Source of the DNA: JAHFPN01 sp963765745
Lineage (GTDB): Bacteria; Pseudomonadota; Alphaproteobacteria; Rhizobiales; Xanthobacteraceae
DNA: 64,000 bases
Direction: 5' to 3'
Assembly (NCBI GenBank): GCA_963765745.1
Contig: CAVXXM010000003.1
Location: forward strand, 310,001-374,000
The position numbers and the translations under genes are program-made. Position 1 is the first letter of the stretch. The number at the start of each line of letters is the position of its first letter. Positions 40,632 through 51,862 of the stretch are shown one piece after another. The notes under the pieces were generated by a model. It made no database searches. It had not been told where the DNA came from and saw only the letters and a program-made list of their open reading frames with translations.

Positions 40632-42563
40632 ATGGCCAACACGGTTCCAAGCCCGACAGGGGCTGCGGCGCCGGCCTATGGGAACAGTCAAGTTCATCCC
40701 AAGGCCGGCTTTTGGGCGCTCACGATCGGAAGCATCGGCGTCGTCTATGGCGACATCGGCACCAGCCCGCTCTACGCGGTTCGCGAAGCGGTGGTCGCCG
40801 CGGTCGGAGCGAACGGAACGATCACGCGAGGAAGTCGTCCTCGGCGTGCTCTCGCTGATCCTGTGGTCGCTGCTCATCGTCGTCACGCTCAAGTACGTCG
40901 ATCGTCCTCCTGCGCGCGGACAACCACGGCGAGGGCGGCACGCTCGCGCTCATGGCGCTCGCGCAGCGGGCGCTCGGGCCGGCCGAGCCTCGCGATCTTC
41001 TTGCTCGGCGTGATCGGCGCCGCACTGTTCTACGGCGATGCCATGATCACGCCGGCGCTCTCGGTGTTGTCCGCGGTCGAAGGCCTCAAGATCGCGACGC
41101 CGGCCTTCGAGCCCTACGTCGTGCCGCTGACGGTAGCTGATCCTGGTTCTGCTCTTCATGGTGCAGTCGCGCGGCACCGCCAGCGTCGCCGCTTTCTTCG
41201 GGCCGATCACCGCGGTATGGTTCGTCGCCATCGCCGTCGCTGGCGTCGTGAAGATCGCGGAGAATCCGGGCGTGCTCGCGGCGGTGAATCCGACCTATGC
41301 GCTTTCGTTTCTCGCGAGCCACGGCGTCATCGGGCTGGTGACGCTCGGCGCGGTGTTCCTCGCGGTCACCGGCGCCGAGGCGCTCTATGCGGACCTCGGG
41401 CATTTCGGCCGGCGGCCGATCCAGGTGGCGTGGCTCGCGTTCGTCTTTCCGGCGCTGCTCATCAATTATTTCGGGCAGGGCGCGCTGCTGCTTGGCCAAT
41501 CCAAAGGCCATCGAGAATCCATTCTTTCTGATGGTGCCGGAATGGGCGCTGCTGCCGTTGGTCGGCCTCGCCACGGCGGCGACCGTGATCGCGAGCCAGG
41601 CGGTGATCACCGGCGCCTATTCGATCACCCAGCAGGCGATCCAGCTCGGGCTGCTGCCGCGGCTCGAAATCCGGCACACCTCGGCAGTCCAGTTCGGCCA
41701 GATCTACGTGCCGCGGGTGAACTGGATCCTGCTGTTCGGCGTGCTGCTGCTCGTATTCCTGTTCCGCAGCATCGAGCGCGCTCGCCATCGCCTACGGCAT
41801 CGCGGTCACCGGCACGATGGTGGTGACGACGCTGATGGCGTTCGTGGTGATCTGGAAGGTATGGAAATGGAACCCCATCGTCGCGGCGGCCCTGATCGTT
41901 CCGCTGGCCGCGATCGACACCACCTTCCTTGCGCCAATCTTCTGAAGGTTCTCGACGGCGGCTGGTTCTCGCTGCTGGTTGGCGAGCTGCTCGTCATCGT
42001 CATGCTGACCTGGCGGCGCGGCGCGCGCGTCCTGTTCGAGAAGACGCGCCGGCTCGAGGTGCCGCTGCGCGATCTGGTCCGCAGTCTGGAAGCGAAGCCG
42101 CCGCATCGGGTACCGGGCACGGCGGTTTTTCTCACCGGCGATCCGGAAGGCGCGCCGACCGCGCTCCTGCACAGCCTCAAGCATTACGGGGTGCTGCACG
42201 AGCGCAACGTGATCCTCACCATCCAGACCGCGGACACGCCGCGCGTCTCCGACGACGACCGGGTGCGGATCGAGGCGATCAGTCCGTCGTTCTCGAAGAT
42301 CATCGTGCGTTACGGATTCATGGAAAACCCGAACGTGCCCAAGGCGCTCGCGCATCGCCCGCAAGCTGGGATGGACGTTCGACATCATGAAGACGTCCTT
42401 CTTCCTGTCGCGCCGCAACCTGCGGCCGGCGGCGGCCTCGGGCATGCCGCGTTGGCAGGACCTGCTCTTCATCGGGCTGGCCCGCGGCGCCAACGACGCG
42501 ACCAGCTACTTCCAAATTCCGTCGGAGCGGGTCGTCGAGATCGGCACTCAGGTGAACGTCTAA
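40632..42563 (+). pseudogene. Kup potassium transporter, first copy, about eight frameshifts
   Basis: Across frames the whole Kup protein is readable: WALTIGSIGVVYGDIGTSPL at the start, RADNHGEGGTLALMALAQRA, SVLSAVEGLKIATPAFEPYV, ALYADLGHFGRRPIQ, and the C-terminal FLSRRNLRP region to VNV. It imports potassium with protons. Shifts are near 40830, 40900, 40987, 41142, 41502, 41782, 41930 and 42352. Alignment with the intact neighbour at 42726 shows that seven are single extra bases and one (41930) a single loss. If these are real the gene is dead; if sequencing errors, it is a second functional copy. Confidence 0.85.
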
Positions 42564-42597
42564 GGTCTCGAAAACCTACCCTGCACGAACGAACAAT

Positions 42598-42636
42598 GGC
42601 CGCGCCCGGAAGGTCCAGCACCTTCCGGGCGCGGCC
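42598..42636. terminator. Strong hairpin between kup1 and kup2
   Basis: A 17-bp perfect stem (GGCCGCGCCCGGAAGGT and its complement) with a CCAGC loop, followed by TTGCG. It is well placed to end transcription of the first kup copy. Confidence 0.6.
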
Positions 42637-42725
42637 TTGCGTCTCGGGATGGCATCGTCAGGGGCCGCGTGCTAGAAGCCCGCCCCGCTGCAACGCACGC
42701 AACGTAAACTCGGCAATTCCCCGAA

Positions 42726-44645
42726 ATGGCCCAAACGGCGTCCGGCCCGCAAACGGCCGCGGCCCACGTGAACGGCGAAGCCCGTCCGCGCGAGAGCTTT
42801 TGGGCGCTCACCGTCGGCAGTATCGGTGTCGTCTACGGCGATATCGGCACCAGCCCGCTCTACGCGTTCCGCGAGGCGGTGGTCGCGGCAAGCGGGGCAG
42901 GCGGCCCGGTCTCGCGTGAAGCCGTGCTCGGCGTGCTTTCACTGATTCTCTGGTCGCTGATCGTCGTCGTTACGCTGAAGTACGTGTTGATCCTGCTGCG
43001 CGCGGACAATCACGGGGAAGGCGGAACGCTGTCGCTCACCGCGCTCGCTTTTCGGGCGCTCGGCCGACGTACCGGTCCGGTTCTCTTGCTCGGCGTCGTC
43101 GGTGCGGCGATGTTCTACGGCGACTCCTTCCTCACGCCGGCGATCTCGGTGCTTTCCGCCGTCGAAGGCCTCAAGATCGTGACGCCGGCGTTCGAGCCCT
43201 ATGTCGTGCCGATCACGGTGGCGATCCTGATCGCGCTGTTCGCCGTGCAATCGCGCGGCACGGCGAAAGTTTCGGCCTTTTTCGGCCCGATCACGATCGT
43301 CTGGTTCCTGGCGATCGCCGTGGCAGGGCTGATCCATATCGCCGACGATCCGAGCGTGCTCGCGGCGATCAATCCGGCCTATGCGATCTCGTTTCTCGCA
43401 GGGCACGGCATTATCGGCCTGGTGACGCTCGGCGCCGTTTTCCTCGCGGTCACCGGCGGCGAAGCGCTCTATGCGGACCTCGGGCATTTCGGCCGCAAGC
43501 CGATCCAGTTCGCCTGGCTTGGGCTCGTGTTCCCGGCGCTGGTCATCAATTATTTCGGGCAGGGTGCGCTGGTGCTGGCGAACCCGGCGGCGATCGAGAA
43601 CCCGTTCTATCGCCTCGTGCCGGAGCAAATGCTCTTTCCGATGGTGCTGCTGGCGACCGCCGCGACCGTGATTGCGAGCCAGGCGGTGATTACCGGCGCT
43701 TATTCGATCACGCAGCAGGCAATCCAGCTCGGCCTCCTGCCGCGGCTGGCGATCCGCCACACATCAGAAACGCATTTGGGCCAAATCTACGTGCCGCGCG
43801 CGAACCTCATCTTGCTTATCGGCGTGCTTTTGCTCGTCGGGTTGTTTCGGAGCTCCAGCGCGCTCGCGTCGGCTTACGGCATCGCGGTTTCCACGACGAT
43901 GGTGGTGGACGGGATTCTCGCCTTCGTCGTGATCTGGAAGTTGTGGCAGTGGAAACCATGGAGCGCGGCGCTTCTGGTGCTGCCGTTCGTGATCGTCGAT
44001 ATGACGTTTCTCTCGGCGAATCTTCTGAAGCTGTTCGAGGGCGCCGCGGTTCCCGTGTTGTTCGGCGCGGTCGCCGTATTCGTGATCCTGACCTGGAGGC
44101 GCGGCACGAATATCCTCGCGCAGAAGACGCGGCGCATCGAGGTGCCGTTCGCGCCGCTGTCGAAGAGCCTCGAGAAGAAGCCACCGCACATGGTGGCGGG
44201 CACGGCGGTGTTTCTCACCAGCGATCCGCAGTTCGCGCCGACTGCGCTATTGCACAATCTCAAACACAACAAAGTGCTGCATGAGCACAACGTGATCCTG
44301 ACCATCGTCACCGCGGACAAGCCGCGCGTCTCCGAGGAGGACCGCGTGCAGATTCTACAGTCCTCGCCGCATTTCATGCGCGTGGTGCTTACCTTCGGCT
44401 TCATGGAGACGCCGAACGTGCCCAAGGCGTTCGCGCTCGCGCGCAAGCTCGGCTGGACCTTCGACATCATGTCGACTTCGTTTTTCCTGTCGCGCCGTAG
44501 CCTGCGGCCGGAAGCGCACGGCGGGATCCCGCGCCTGCAGGACCGCCTGTTCATCGCGCTCGCGCGTAGCGCCGACGACGCTAGCAATTATTTCCACATT
44601 CCTTCCGATCGCGTGGTCGAAATCGGCACCCAGGTTACGGTTTAG
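42726..44645 (+). CDS. kup: Kup potassium/proton symporter, intact copy
   Basis: A 639-residue transporter with the 12 membrane helices of the KUP/HAK/KT family in residues 20-460 and a cytoplasmic C-terminal domain. GVVYGDIGTSPLYAFREAV (about residues 37-55) is the family motif in the first helix with the residues that line the potassium site; RADNHGEGGTLSLTALAF and ALYADLGHFGRKPIQ are also conserved. There is no frameshift, in contrast with the first copy. The ATG is preceded by no strong Shine-Dalgarno sequence. High similarity to kup1 along the length shows a tandem duplication followed by divergence. Confidence 0.95.
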   Translation: MAQTASGPQTAAAHVNGEARPRESFWALTVGSIGVVYGDIGTSPLYAFREAVVAASGAGGPVSREAVLGVLSLILWSLIVVVTLKYVLILLRADNHGEGGTLSLTALAFRALGRRTGPVLLLGVVGAAMFYGDSFLTPAISVLSAVEGLKIVTPAFEPYVVPITVAILIALFAVQSRGTAKVSAFFGPITIVWFLAIAVAGLIHIADDPSVLAAINPAYAISFLAGHGIIGLVTLGAVFLAVTGGEALYADLGHFGRKPIQFAWLGLVFPALVINYFGQGALVLANPAAIENPFYRLVPEQMLFPMVLLATAATVIASQAVITGAYSITQQAIQLGLLPRLAIRHTSETHLGQIYVPRANLILLIGVLLLVGLFRSSSALASAYGIAVSTTMVVDGILAFVVIWKLWQWKPWSAALLVLPFVIVDMTFLSANLLKLFEGAAVPVLFGAVAVFVILTWRRGTNILAQKTRRIEVPFAPLSKSLEKKPPHMVAGTAVFLTSDPQFAPTALLHNLKHNKVLHEHNVILTIVTADKPRVSEEDRVQILQSSPHFMRVVLTFGFMETPNVPKAFALARKLGWTFDIMSTSFFLSRRSLRPEAHGGIPRLQDRLFIALARSADDASNYFHIPSDRVVEIGTQVTV

Positions 44646-44728
44646 CGGGCGTATTTCGGGCGATCCCATCACCCACAGGCGTTCGCTTCGTGTCGACGGC
44701 CCGGCAAAATCCGAGTAGATAGAAGCGC

Positions 44729-45835
44729 ATGGAGGCCTTGTTCACTGCCATAACCGTTCCAACCTGGGCGGCCGCGATCGGCGTTCTGGCGGTCGTGATC
44801 GTTGTGATCTCCCTGTTCCGGGGGCGCAGCGGTCACGAGTTGCACGGCACGCTGAGCGTGCTGACGCAAGTCGCGCTAGTCGCGGTGATCGGCGGCACGG
44901 CCTATTTCAGTCTGCGGGAGGTAGAAAGCATGTCGAGACGCGCCGAGCGAAGCGCGCTCGAAGACCGCGCGGCAGCTCTCCTGTCGCGCGCGTCGCAGCC
45001 CGGTTCGGTGCTCGCCTGCGTCGATGGCGCGAGCGATCCGGCGCTTGCCGAGGCCTGCGAGCGTACGCTGTTCGCCGAGCCGCAACGGGTCGCCGCGGCG
45101 CTCGCGCACGTGCGCGAGCGGCTGTTGTTCGTGGCCGATGCGGTCGCTTTTGCGGAAGCGCGCGACACGAGCTATCTCGGCCGGGTCAAGGAATTTCGCG
45201 ACTCCATCGAAACCGACGCCTATGGCTTCGTAGCGCACGTCATGGCGGCCGAGGACAAGTGCACACCGGAGGCCTGCGCGCGTTTCCGCATTTTGCGCGA
45301 TCCGGCCAAGGTGAAGGACAATCTCGCCGCCAAGCGCATGGAAGGTCTCGTCGGCAAGCATGCCGCCGCTTGGCGCGAACCGGAGAAGCCTGCTCCGACG
45401 AAGCCGGTTTTAGCGCCGGCGCCCGAACCAGAACCCGCGCCAACTCCGCCCGCGGCGACAACGCCGGCATCGACGCCGCCGGCAACGGCTGGGCCTGTTC
45501 GTCCGGGCGCAGCTCCAAAGTCGCAGCCACGTACCAAGGACAAGGCCGGCACGCAGCCAAGGACCGGTACTCCGAACTCGCCGGGCACCGTCACACCGGC
45601 ATCGACGCGCCGCACACCCGAGCCGGTCGCGGGCCTGCCGCGAGTCGTGCCGCGCCGCTATCTGGAGCAGGAAGAGGAAGACAAAGACAAGACGCCGCCG
45701 CAAAGCAACGCGCCGGGCACGCCGCCGCCCCCGCCAGCCGCGGGTGCTACCCCCGCCGCGTCGCCCGCAGCTACCCAGCCAGCTACGACGGCGCTTCCGC
45801 CGCCGACAACCATCACCCCGCCGCGGCCAAACTGA
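44729..45835 (+). CDS. Membrane protein with long Pro/Ala-rich C-terminus
   Basis: A 368-residue protein. Two hydrophobic segments (about 13-30 and 47-64) place the N-terminus in the membrane. The middle (about 70-215) is a helical domain with cysteines (VLACVDGASDPALAEACERT and AAEDKCTPEACARFRILRD). From about 220 to the end the sequence is almost only Pro, Ala, Thr, Glu and Ser, a flexible region that may span the periplasm. I do not recognise a family. It precedes mccA by 50 bases on the same strand. Confidence 0.65.
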   Translation: MEALFTAITVPTWAAAIGVLAVVIVVISLFRGRSGHELHGTLSVLTQVALVAVIGGTAYFSLREVESMSRRAERSALEDRAAALLSRASQPGSVLACVDGASDPALAEACERTLFAEPQRVAAALAHVRERLLFVADAVAFAEARDTSYLGRVKEFRDSIETDAYGFVAHVMAAEDKCTPEACARFRILRDPAKVKDNLAAKRMEGLVGKHAAAWREPEKPAPTKPVLAPAPEPEPAPTPPAATTPASTPPATAGPVRPGAAPKSQPRTKDKAGTQPRTGTPNSPGTVTPASTRRTPEPVAGLPRVVPRRYLEQEEEDKDKTPPQSNAPGTPPPPPAAGATPAASPAATQPATTALPPPTTITPPRPN

Positions 45836-45885
45836 ATCCACACTACGCCGCTGGCATCCCGCCCCGCGGCGGCTAGGATCGCGCG

Positions 45886-47852
<1,967 letters not shown>

Positions 47853-47856
<4 letters not shown>

Positions 47857-48290
47857 CACTCCATCTCGTCAAGCTTTGCGTCGGCTGTGACTCGATCCGC
47901 GATCTGGAAGAATGGATCGCCGAAAAGCTCGCCGAGAAGCGCAAGAAGAAGCAGCCGCTCGAGCATATTCATCGCACCCGCATGATGCCGACACGGAAAG
48001 ACGAGCTGGTGGACGGCGGTTCGCTCTATTGGGTGATCCGCGGCCAGGTCGCCTGCCGGCAGAAAGTCCTCGACGTCCGGCCCTACACGGACAAAGAAGG
48101 CATCAAGCGCTGCGCGATCGTGCTCGATCCGAAGGTCATCCCGGTGACGCCGCGGCCGTCGCGGCCGTTCCAGGGCTGGCGCTATCTGCGCGCCAAGGAC
48201 GCGCCTGCCGATCTCAGGCGCGGCAGCAAGGGCACGGCGAATCTCCCCGAAGAGTTGCGGCGGGAGCTGCGTGAACTCGGCCTGCTCTAG
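47853..48290 (+). CDS. DUF1489 family protein
   Basis: A 145-residue protein typical of alphaproteobacteria. LHLVKLCVGCDSIRDLEEWI at the start and YWVIRGQVACRQKVLDVRPY in the middle are the DUF1489 pattern; RPFQGWRYL follows. Function unknown. The ATG is overlapped by the mccA stop, so it is coupled to mccA translation. The end converges on panC. Confidence 0.9.
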
Positions 48291-48302
48291 GCTGACGCAC
48301 GC

Positions 48303-49151
48303 TCAGACCCCGATATTGTCGATAAGCCGCGTGGTGCCGAGCTTGGCCGCCAGCAGAAGGCGGATCGGTCCTTCCTTGGCGGAGGCGATCGGCGCCAGCG
48401 TTACCGCGTGGCGCGCCTCGATATAGTCGATCGCGAACCCGGCCTGGGCGACCCGCTTGCGACCGCGCGCGAGCACGGTTTCCACCGGCTCGCCGGCCTT
48501 GATCGCTTTGGCGCTCTCGGTGAGCGTTTGATAGAGCACGGGCGCGCGCTTGCGTTCCTCGGACGACAGATACGCATTGCGGGAGGAGAGGGCCAAGCCG
48601 TCCTTTTCGCGCACCGTACGCGCACCCACGATCTTGACCGGAAGGTCGAGGTCGCGAGCTAAGCGCGTAACCACTTGAAGCTGCTGGTAGTCCTTTTCGC
48701 CGAAGATCGCCAAATCGGGGCCGGCTTCGATCAGGAGCTTGGCCACGACGGTCGCGACGCCGCCGAAGAAATGTGGCCGGAACTTGTCTTCGAGACCGGC
48801 CTTGGCGGGGCCCGCGGGCTCGATCCGCGTGGCGAAACCGCCAGGATAGACCTCGGCCACGGCCGGCGCGAACACCAGATCCACCTTTTCCGCCTTGAGC
48901 TTGGCGATGTCGGTCTTCCAGGTGCGCGGATAGGTGCCGAAGTCCTCGTGCGGGGCGAATTGCGCGGGATTTACGAAAATCGAGACGACCACCCGGTCCG
49001 CCAGGCGCCGCGCCAGGCGGACGAGCGAAATGTGTCCTTCGTGCAACGCTCCCATGGTGGGAACGAGTGCGATCTTCGCGCCGCGCTCGCGCCACAGAGT
49101 AACGGCGGTACGCAACGCCTTGATCTTGCGGACGATCTGCGGGCGGCTCAT
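48303..49151 (-). CDS. panC: Pantothenate synthetase
   Basis: A 282-residue enzyme that joins pantoate and beta-alanine with ATP, the last step of pantothenate synthesis. VPTMGALHEGHISLVR is the nucleotidyl-transferase HIGH-type motif (PTMGALHxGH), SIFVNPAQFAPHEDF the pantoate site, and FGEKDYQQLQVV with LALSSRNAYLSSEER the second ATP-binding motif (the KMSKS equivalent). Complete and unshifted. Divergent from mipZ. Confidence 0.96.
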   Translation of the reverse strand: MSRPQIVRKIKALRTAVTLWRERGAKIALVPTMGALHEGHISLVRLARRLADRVVVSIFVNPAQFAPHEDFGTYPRTWKTDIAKLKAEKVDLVFAPAVAEVYPGGFATRIEPAGPAKAGLEDKFRPHFFGGVATVVAKLLIEAGPDLAIFGEKDYQQLQVVTRLARDLDLPVKIVGARTVREKDGLALSSRNAYLSSEERKRAPVLYQTLTESAKAIKAGEPVETVLARGRKRVAQAGFAIDYIEARHAVTLAPIASAKEGPIRLLLAAKLGTTRLIDNIGV

Positions 49152-49337
49152 TCGTCATCCATCCCAATACGCGGGCGCGGAACCTAGCAGAGGTGGCGTG
49201 GACCGGCCACGGGGAGGCGGCCGTTCTCTGTTTGGAAAAATAATTTGCATGCGCCGGGCCGCCAGCGCTTGACGGTTCGCCTCAGGGATTCGCACTATTG
49301 CACCAGTGGGGTTGGCCCGCGTTCGGGTTCGGGTCGC

Positions 49338-50282
49338 ATGCGTTACGAGAGTCCAGCTGTCAGTACAACGGGTGCGTCGCGCGGAGCGCGATCGGCTCAC
49401 GTCGTCGTCATCGCCAACGAGAAGGGCGGATCGGGCAAGACCACGACGGCGATGCATGTCGTGGTCGCGCTGCTGAAAGCCGGCCAAAAGGTCGCCTCCG
49501 TCGATGTGGACAGCCGCCAGCGCAGCCTCACGCGCTATGTCGCCAACCGCCGCCTGTGGACCCGAAAGTGCGGCGTGCCGCTCGAGTTGCCCGACCATCA
49601 CGCGGTCGACCGCGCCAATGGGCGCAACCTCGATGAGAACGAGGCCGCCGAGTTCACGGCGTTCGCGGCCGCGATCACCGCGGTCGAGCACAGCCACGAT
49701 TTCGTGGTGATCGACACGCCGGCCACCGACAGTCACCTGATGCGGCTCGCCCACGCCATGGCCGACACGCTGGTGACGCCCTTGAACGACAGCTTCGTCG
49801 ATTTCGACGTGCTCGCGCACATCGATCCGGAGAGCTACGAGATCACCGATACGAACCACTACGCGGACGTCGTCACCGAGGCGCGGCGCCAGCGCCGCAT
49901 CATCGAGGAGTCGGCCGCCGACTGGATCGTGGTCAGGAACCGCGTCGGCCAATTCGAGACGAAAAACGGGCGCAATCTCCAGGACGGCCTGCAGAGCCTC
50001 GGGCGCCGGCTCGGCTTTCGGCTGTCCGACGGATTCTCCGAGCGCGTGGTCTATCGCGAGCTGTTTCCGCGCGGGCTGACGGTGCTCGATACCTTGAACG
50101 AGAGCACCCTCGGCCAGAAGCCGTCGCTCGCCCATCAGGCGGCGCGGCAGGAAGTGCGCGTACTGATCGACGCGCTCCGACTGCCGGTCGACGAGCGCGG
50201 CCGGCGGCGCGCGGCGGCGCGGGCCGAATGGCAGCGCAATTCCGGCCAACCGCTCGATACCGGCGAATTCATCGCCGAGTAA
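49338..50282 (+). CDS. mipZ: MipZ-like ParA-family ATPase (division-plane positioning)
   Basis: A 314-residue ATPase. The deviant Walker A is NEKGGSGKTTTAMHV near residues 27-41, the switch I/II region reads FVVIDTPATDSHLMRLAHA, and the C-terminal part with DGFSERVVYRELFPRGLTVL is MipZ-like as against plasmid ParA. MipZ forms gradients from the poles and blocks FtsZ assembly away from midcell. The ATG at 49338 was preferred to an upstream alternative because it begins the conserved N-terminus. No parB is nearby, which argues against a chromosome-partition ParA. Confidence 0.88.
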   Translation: MRYESPAVSTTGASRGARSAHVVVIANEKGGSGKTTTAMHVVVALLKAGQKVASVDVDSRQRSLTRYVANRRLWTRKCGVPLELPDHHAVDRANGRNLDENEAAEFTAFAAAITAVEHSHDFVVIDTPATDSHLMRLAHAMADTLVTPLNDSFVDFDVLAHIDPESYEITDTNHYADVVTEARRQRRIIEESAADWIVVRNRVGQFETKNGRNLQDGLQSLGRRLGFRLSDGFSERVVYRELFPRGLTVLDTLNESTLGQKPSLAHQAARQEVRVLIDALRLPVDERGRRRAAARAEWQRNSGQPLDTGEFIAE

Positions 50283-50368
50283 GGCTCGCGGCGGAAGGCT
50301 GCTTGCGGAACGCCACAAGACTCCCGATTTGAACTAGAATGGCGCAGGCGATCGCGCCCGGAGACCCT

Positions 50369-51106
50369 ATGGCCGAAGACCGCAAGAATAGCCGCGCGCC
50401 CGCACCGGCGGGCAAGGATACCCGGCCGGCCACGGCGCGCCCCGAGATCGACGCCTTCCTCGCGCAGGCGCGCTCGCTCGGGCCGCGCACGGACGGAAAG
50501 CGCGGCCGGCTCGTGTTCGCGCTCGACGCCACCATGAGCCGCCAGCCGACCTGGGATCTGGCCTGCAAGCTTCAGGCGGAGATGTTCGAGGAGACGGCGG
50601 CGATCGGCGGGCTCGACGTGCAGCTCGTCTTTTATCGCGGCATTTCCGAATGCGCGGCCTCCGCCTGGGTTTCGGACCCGGCGCGGCTCGCCTCGCTCAT
50701 GGAGAAGATCGATTGCCGCGGCGGCCATACCCAGATCGGCCGGGTGCTTTCGCATGTGCGCAAGGAGAGCAAGCGCGAGCGTGTGGATGCCTTCGTGTTC
50801 GTGGGCGACGCGATGGAGGAGAAGGTCGACGATCTCTGCGCCATCGCGGGCGAGCTCGGCTTGCTCGGCGTTCCGGCTTTCATGTTCCAGGAGAACCGCG
50901 AGCCGATCGCCGAGCAGGCTTTCCGCGAGATCGCGCGGCTGACCAAGGGCGCCTGGTGTCCGTTCGACACCGGCGCCGCAGCGCAATTGAAGGAACTGCT
51001 CCGTGCGGCCGCCGCTTATGCGGCCGGTGGGCGCACGGCACTCGCGGACCTCTCCAAGCGCGCCGGCGGCGATGGCGCGGTGCGTTTGCTGGGCCAGATT
51101 CGTTGA
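50369..51106 (+). CDS. vWA-like protein
   Basis: A 245-residue soluble protein. VFALDATMSRQPTWDLACKL (about 48-67) has the DxTxS-type metal-ion-dependent adhesion site of von Willebrand A domains, and DAFVFVGDAMEE supplies the later acidic position. The N-terminus is a basic, Pro-rich leader. I chose the ATG at 50369 over 50339 because GGAGA precedes it. Function unknown. Four bases separate it from a membrane-anchored J-domain gene; the pair probably works together. Confidence 0.75.
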   Translation: MAEDRKNSRAPAPAGKDTRPATARPEIDAFLAQARSLGPRTDGKRGRLVFALDATMSRQPTWDLACKLQAEMFEETAAIGGLDVQLVFYRGISECAASAWVSDPARLASLMEKIDCRGGHTQIGRVLSHVRKESKRERVDAFVFVGDAMEEKVDDLCAIAGELGLLGVPAFMFQENREPIAEQAFREIARLTKGAWCPFDTGAAAQLKELLRAAAAYAAGGRTALADLSKRAGGDGAVRLLGQIR

Positions 51107-51110
51107 ACGA

Positions 51111-51809
51111 ATGACGCTTTTTCTCGGCATCGCCGCAGCTTCGCTCATCCTGTTCGCGCTATGGACGTTCAAGCGCGCGGACCCGCAAGTGCTTGCGCAG
51201 CGTTTGCGGATGGGCGCCGGCGTAGTGCTGATGCTTGTCGCCGGCTATCTCGGGGTCACAGGACGGCTGTTCGCCGCGATACCGCTTGCGATGTTCGCCG
51301 CCGGATTGCTCGGCTGGCTGCCGCGGCCCGCGAGCATCAGTGCGCGCATGCGCAAGACGCCGGGTCAGGTTTCCCGCGTGCGCGCCTCGGCGGTCGAGAT
51401 GGAACTCGACCACGATACCGGAGACATGCGCGGAAAGATTCTCACCGGCAAGTATCAGGATGTGCCGCTCGACGCGCTCGACCGCGCCACGCTGATCGGC
51501 GTGCTCGGCGAAGTGGACGCCGAGAGCCGCGCGCTAATCGAAGCTTATCTGGACCGCCGGGACGCCGGATGGCGTGAAGACGTCGAGAAAGACCATGGTG
51601 CGCGGAGCGCCGAGCCGCCGAGCCATGGCCCGATGACCGAGGAAGAGGCGTACCAGATCCTGGGGCTTGAACCGGGAGCCGAGAACTTCGAGATCCGCCG
51701 GGCGCACCGGACGCTGATGAAGAAGCTCCACCCCGACCAGGGGGGCTCCAACTACCTCGCGGCCCGCGTCAACCAGGCTAAAGACATTCTGCTTCGTCGC
51801 CATCGTTGA
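51111..51809 (+). CDS. Membrane-anchored J-domain protein
   Basis: A 232-residue protein. One or two N-terminal membrane helices (about 2-18 and 32-50) are followed by a cytoplasmic linker and a C-terminal J domain with the HPD motif in MKKLHPDQGGSNYL (about residue 210), which stimulates Hsp70 ATPase. This order (anchor first, J domain last) is that of the TIM14/Pam18-like proteins found in alphaproteobacteria. Coupled to the vWA gene upstream; converges on the carboxypeptidase. Confidence 0.85.
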   Translation: MTLFLGIAAASLILFALWTFKRADPQVLAQRLRMGAGVVLMLVAGYLGVTGRLFAAIPLAMFAAGLLGWLPRPASISARMRKTPGQVSRVRASAVEMELDHDTGDMRGKILTGKYQDVPLDALDRATLIGVLGEVDAESRALIEAYLDRRDAGWREDVEKDHGARSAEPPSHGPMTEEEAYQILGLEPGAENFEIRRAHRTLMKKLHPDQGGSNYLAARVNQAKDILLRRHR

Positions 51810-51862
51810 ACTCCGAACTTCACGCACGTGTTGGTGACGCCACTCCACCCGGTCGTTGCCGG

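Noticed and set aside
40632..42563. Programmed ribosomal frameshifting in kup1
   Set aside because: Eight different contexts, no common slippery sequence or stimulator, and the intact paralogue does without; decay or read error is far simpler.
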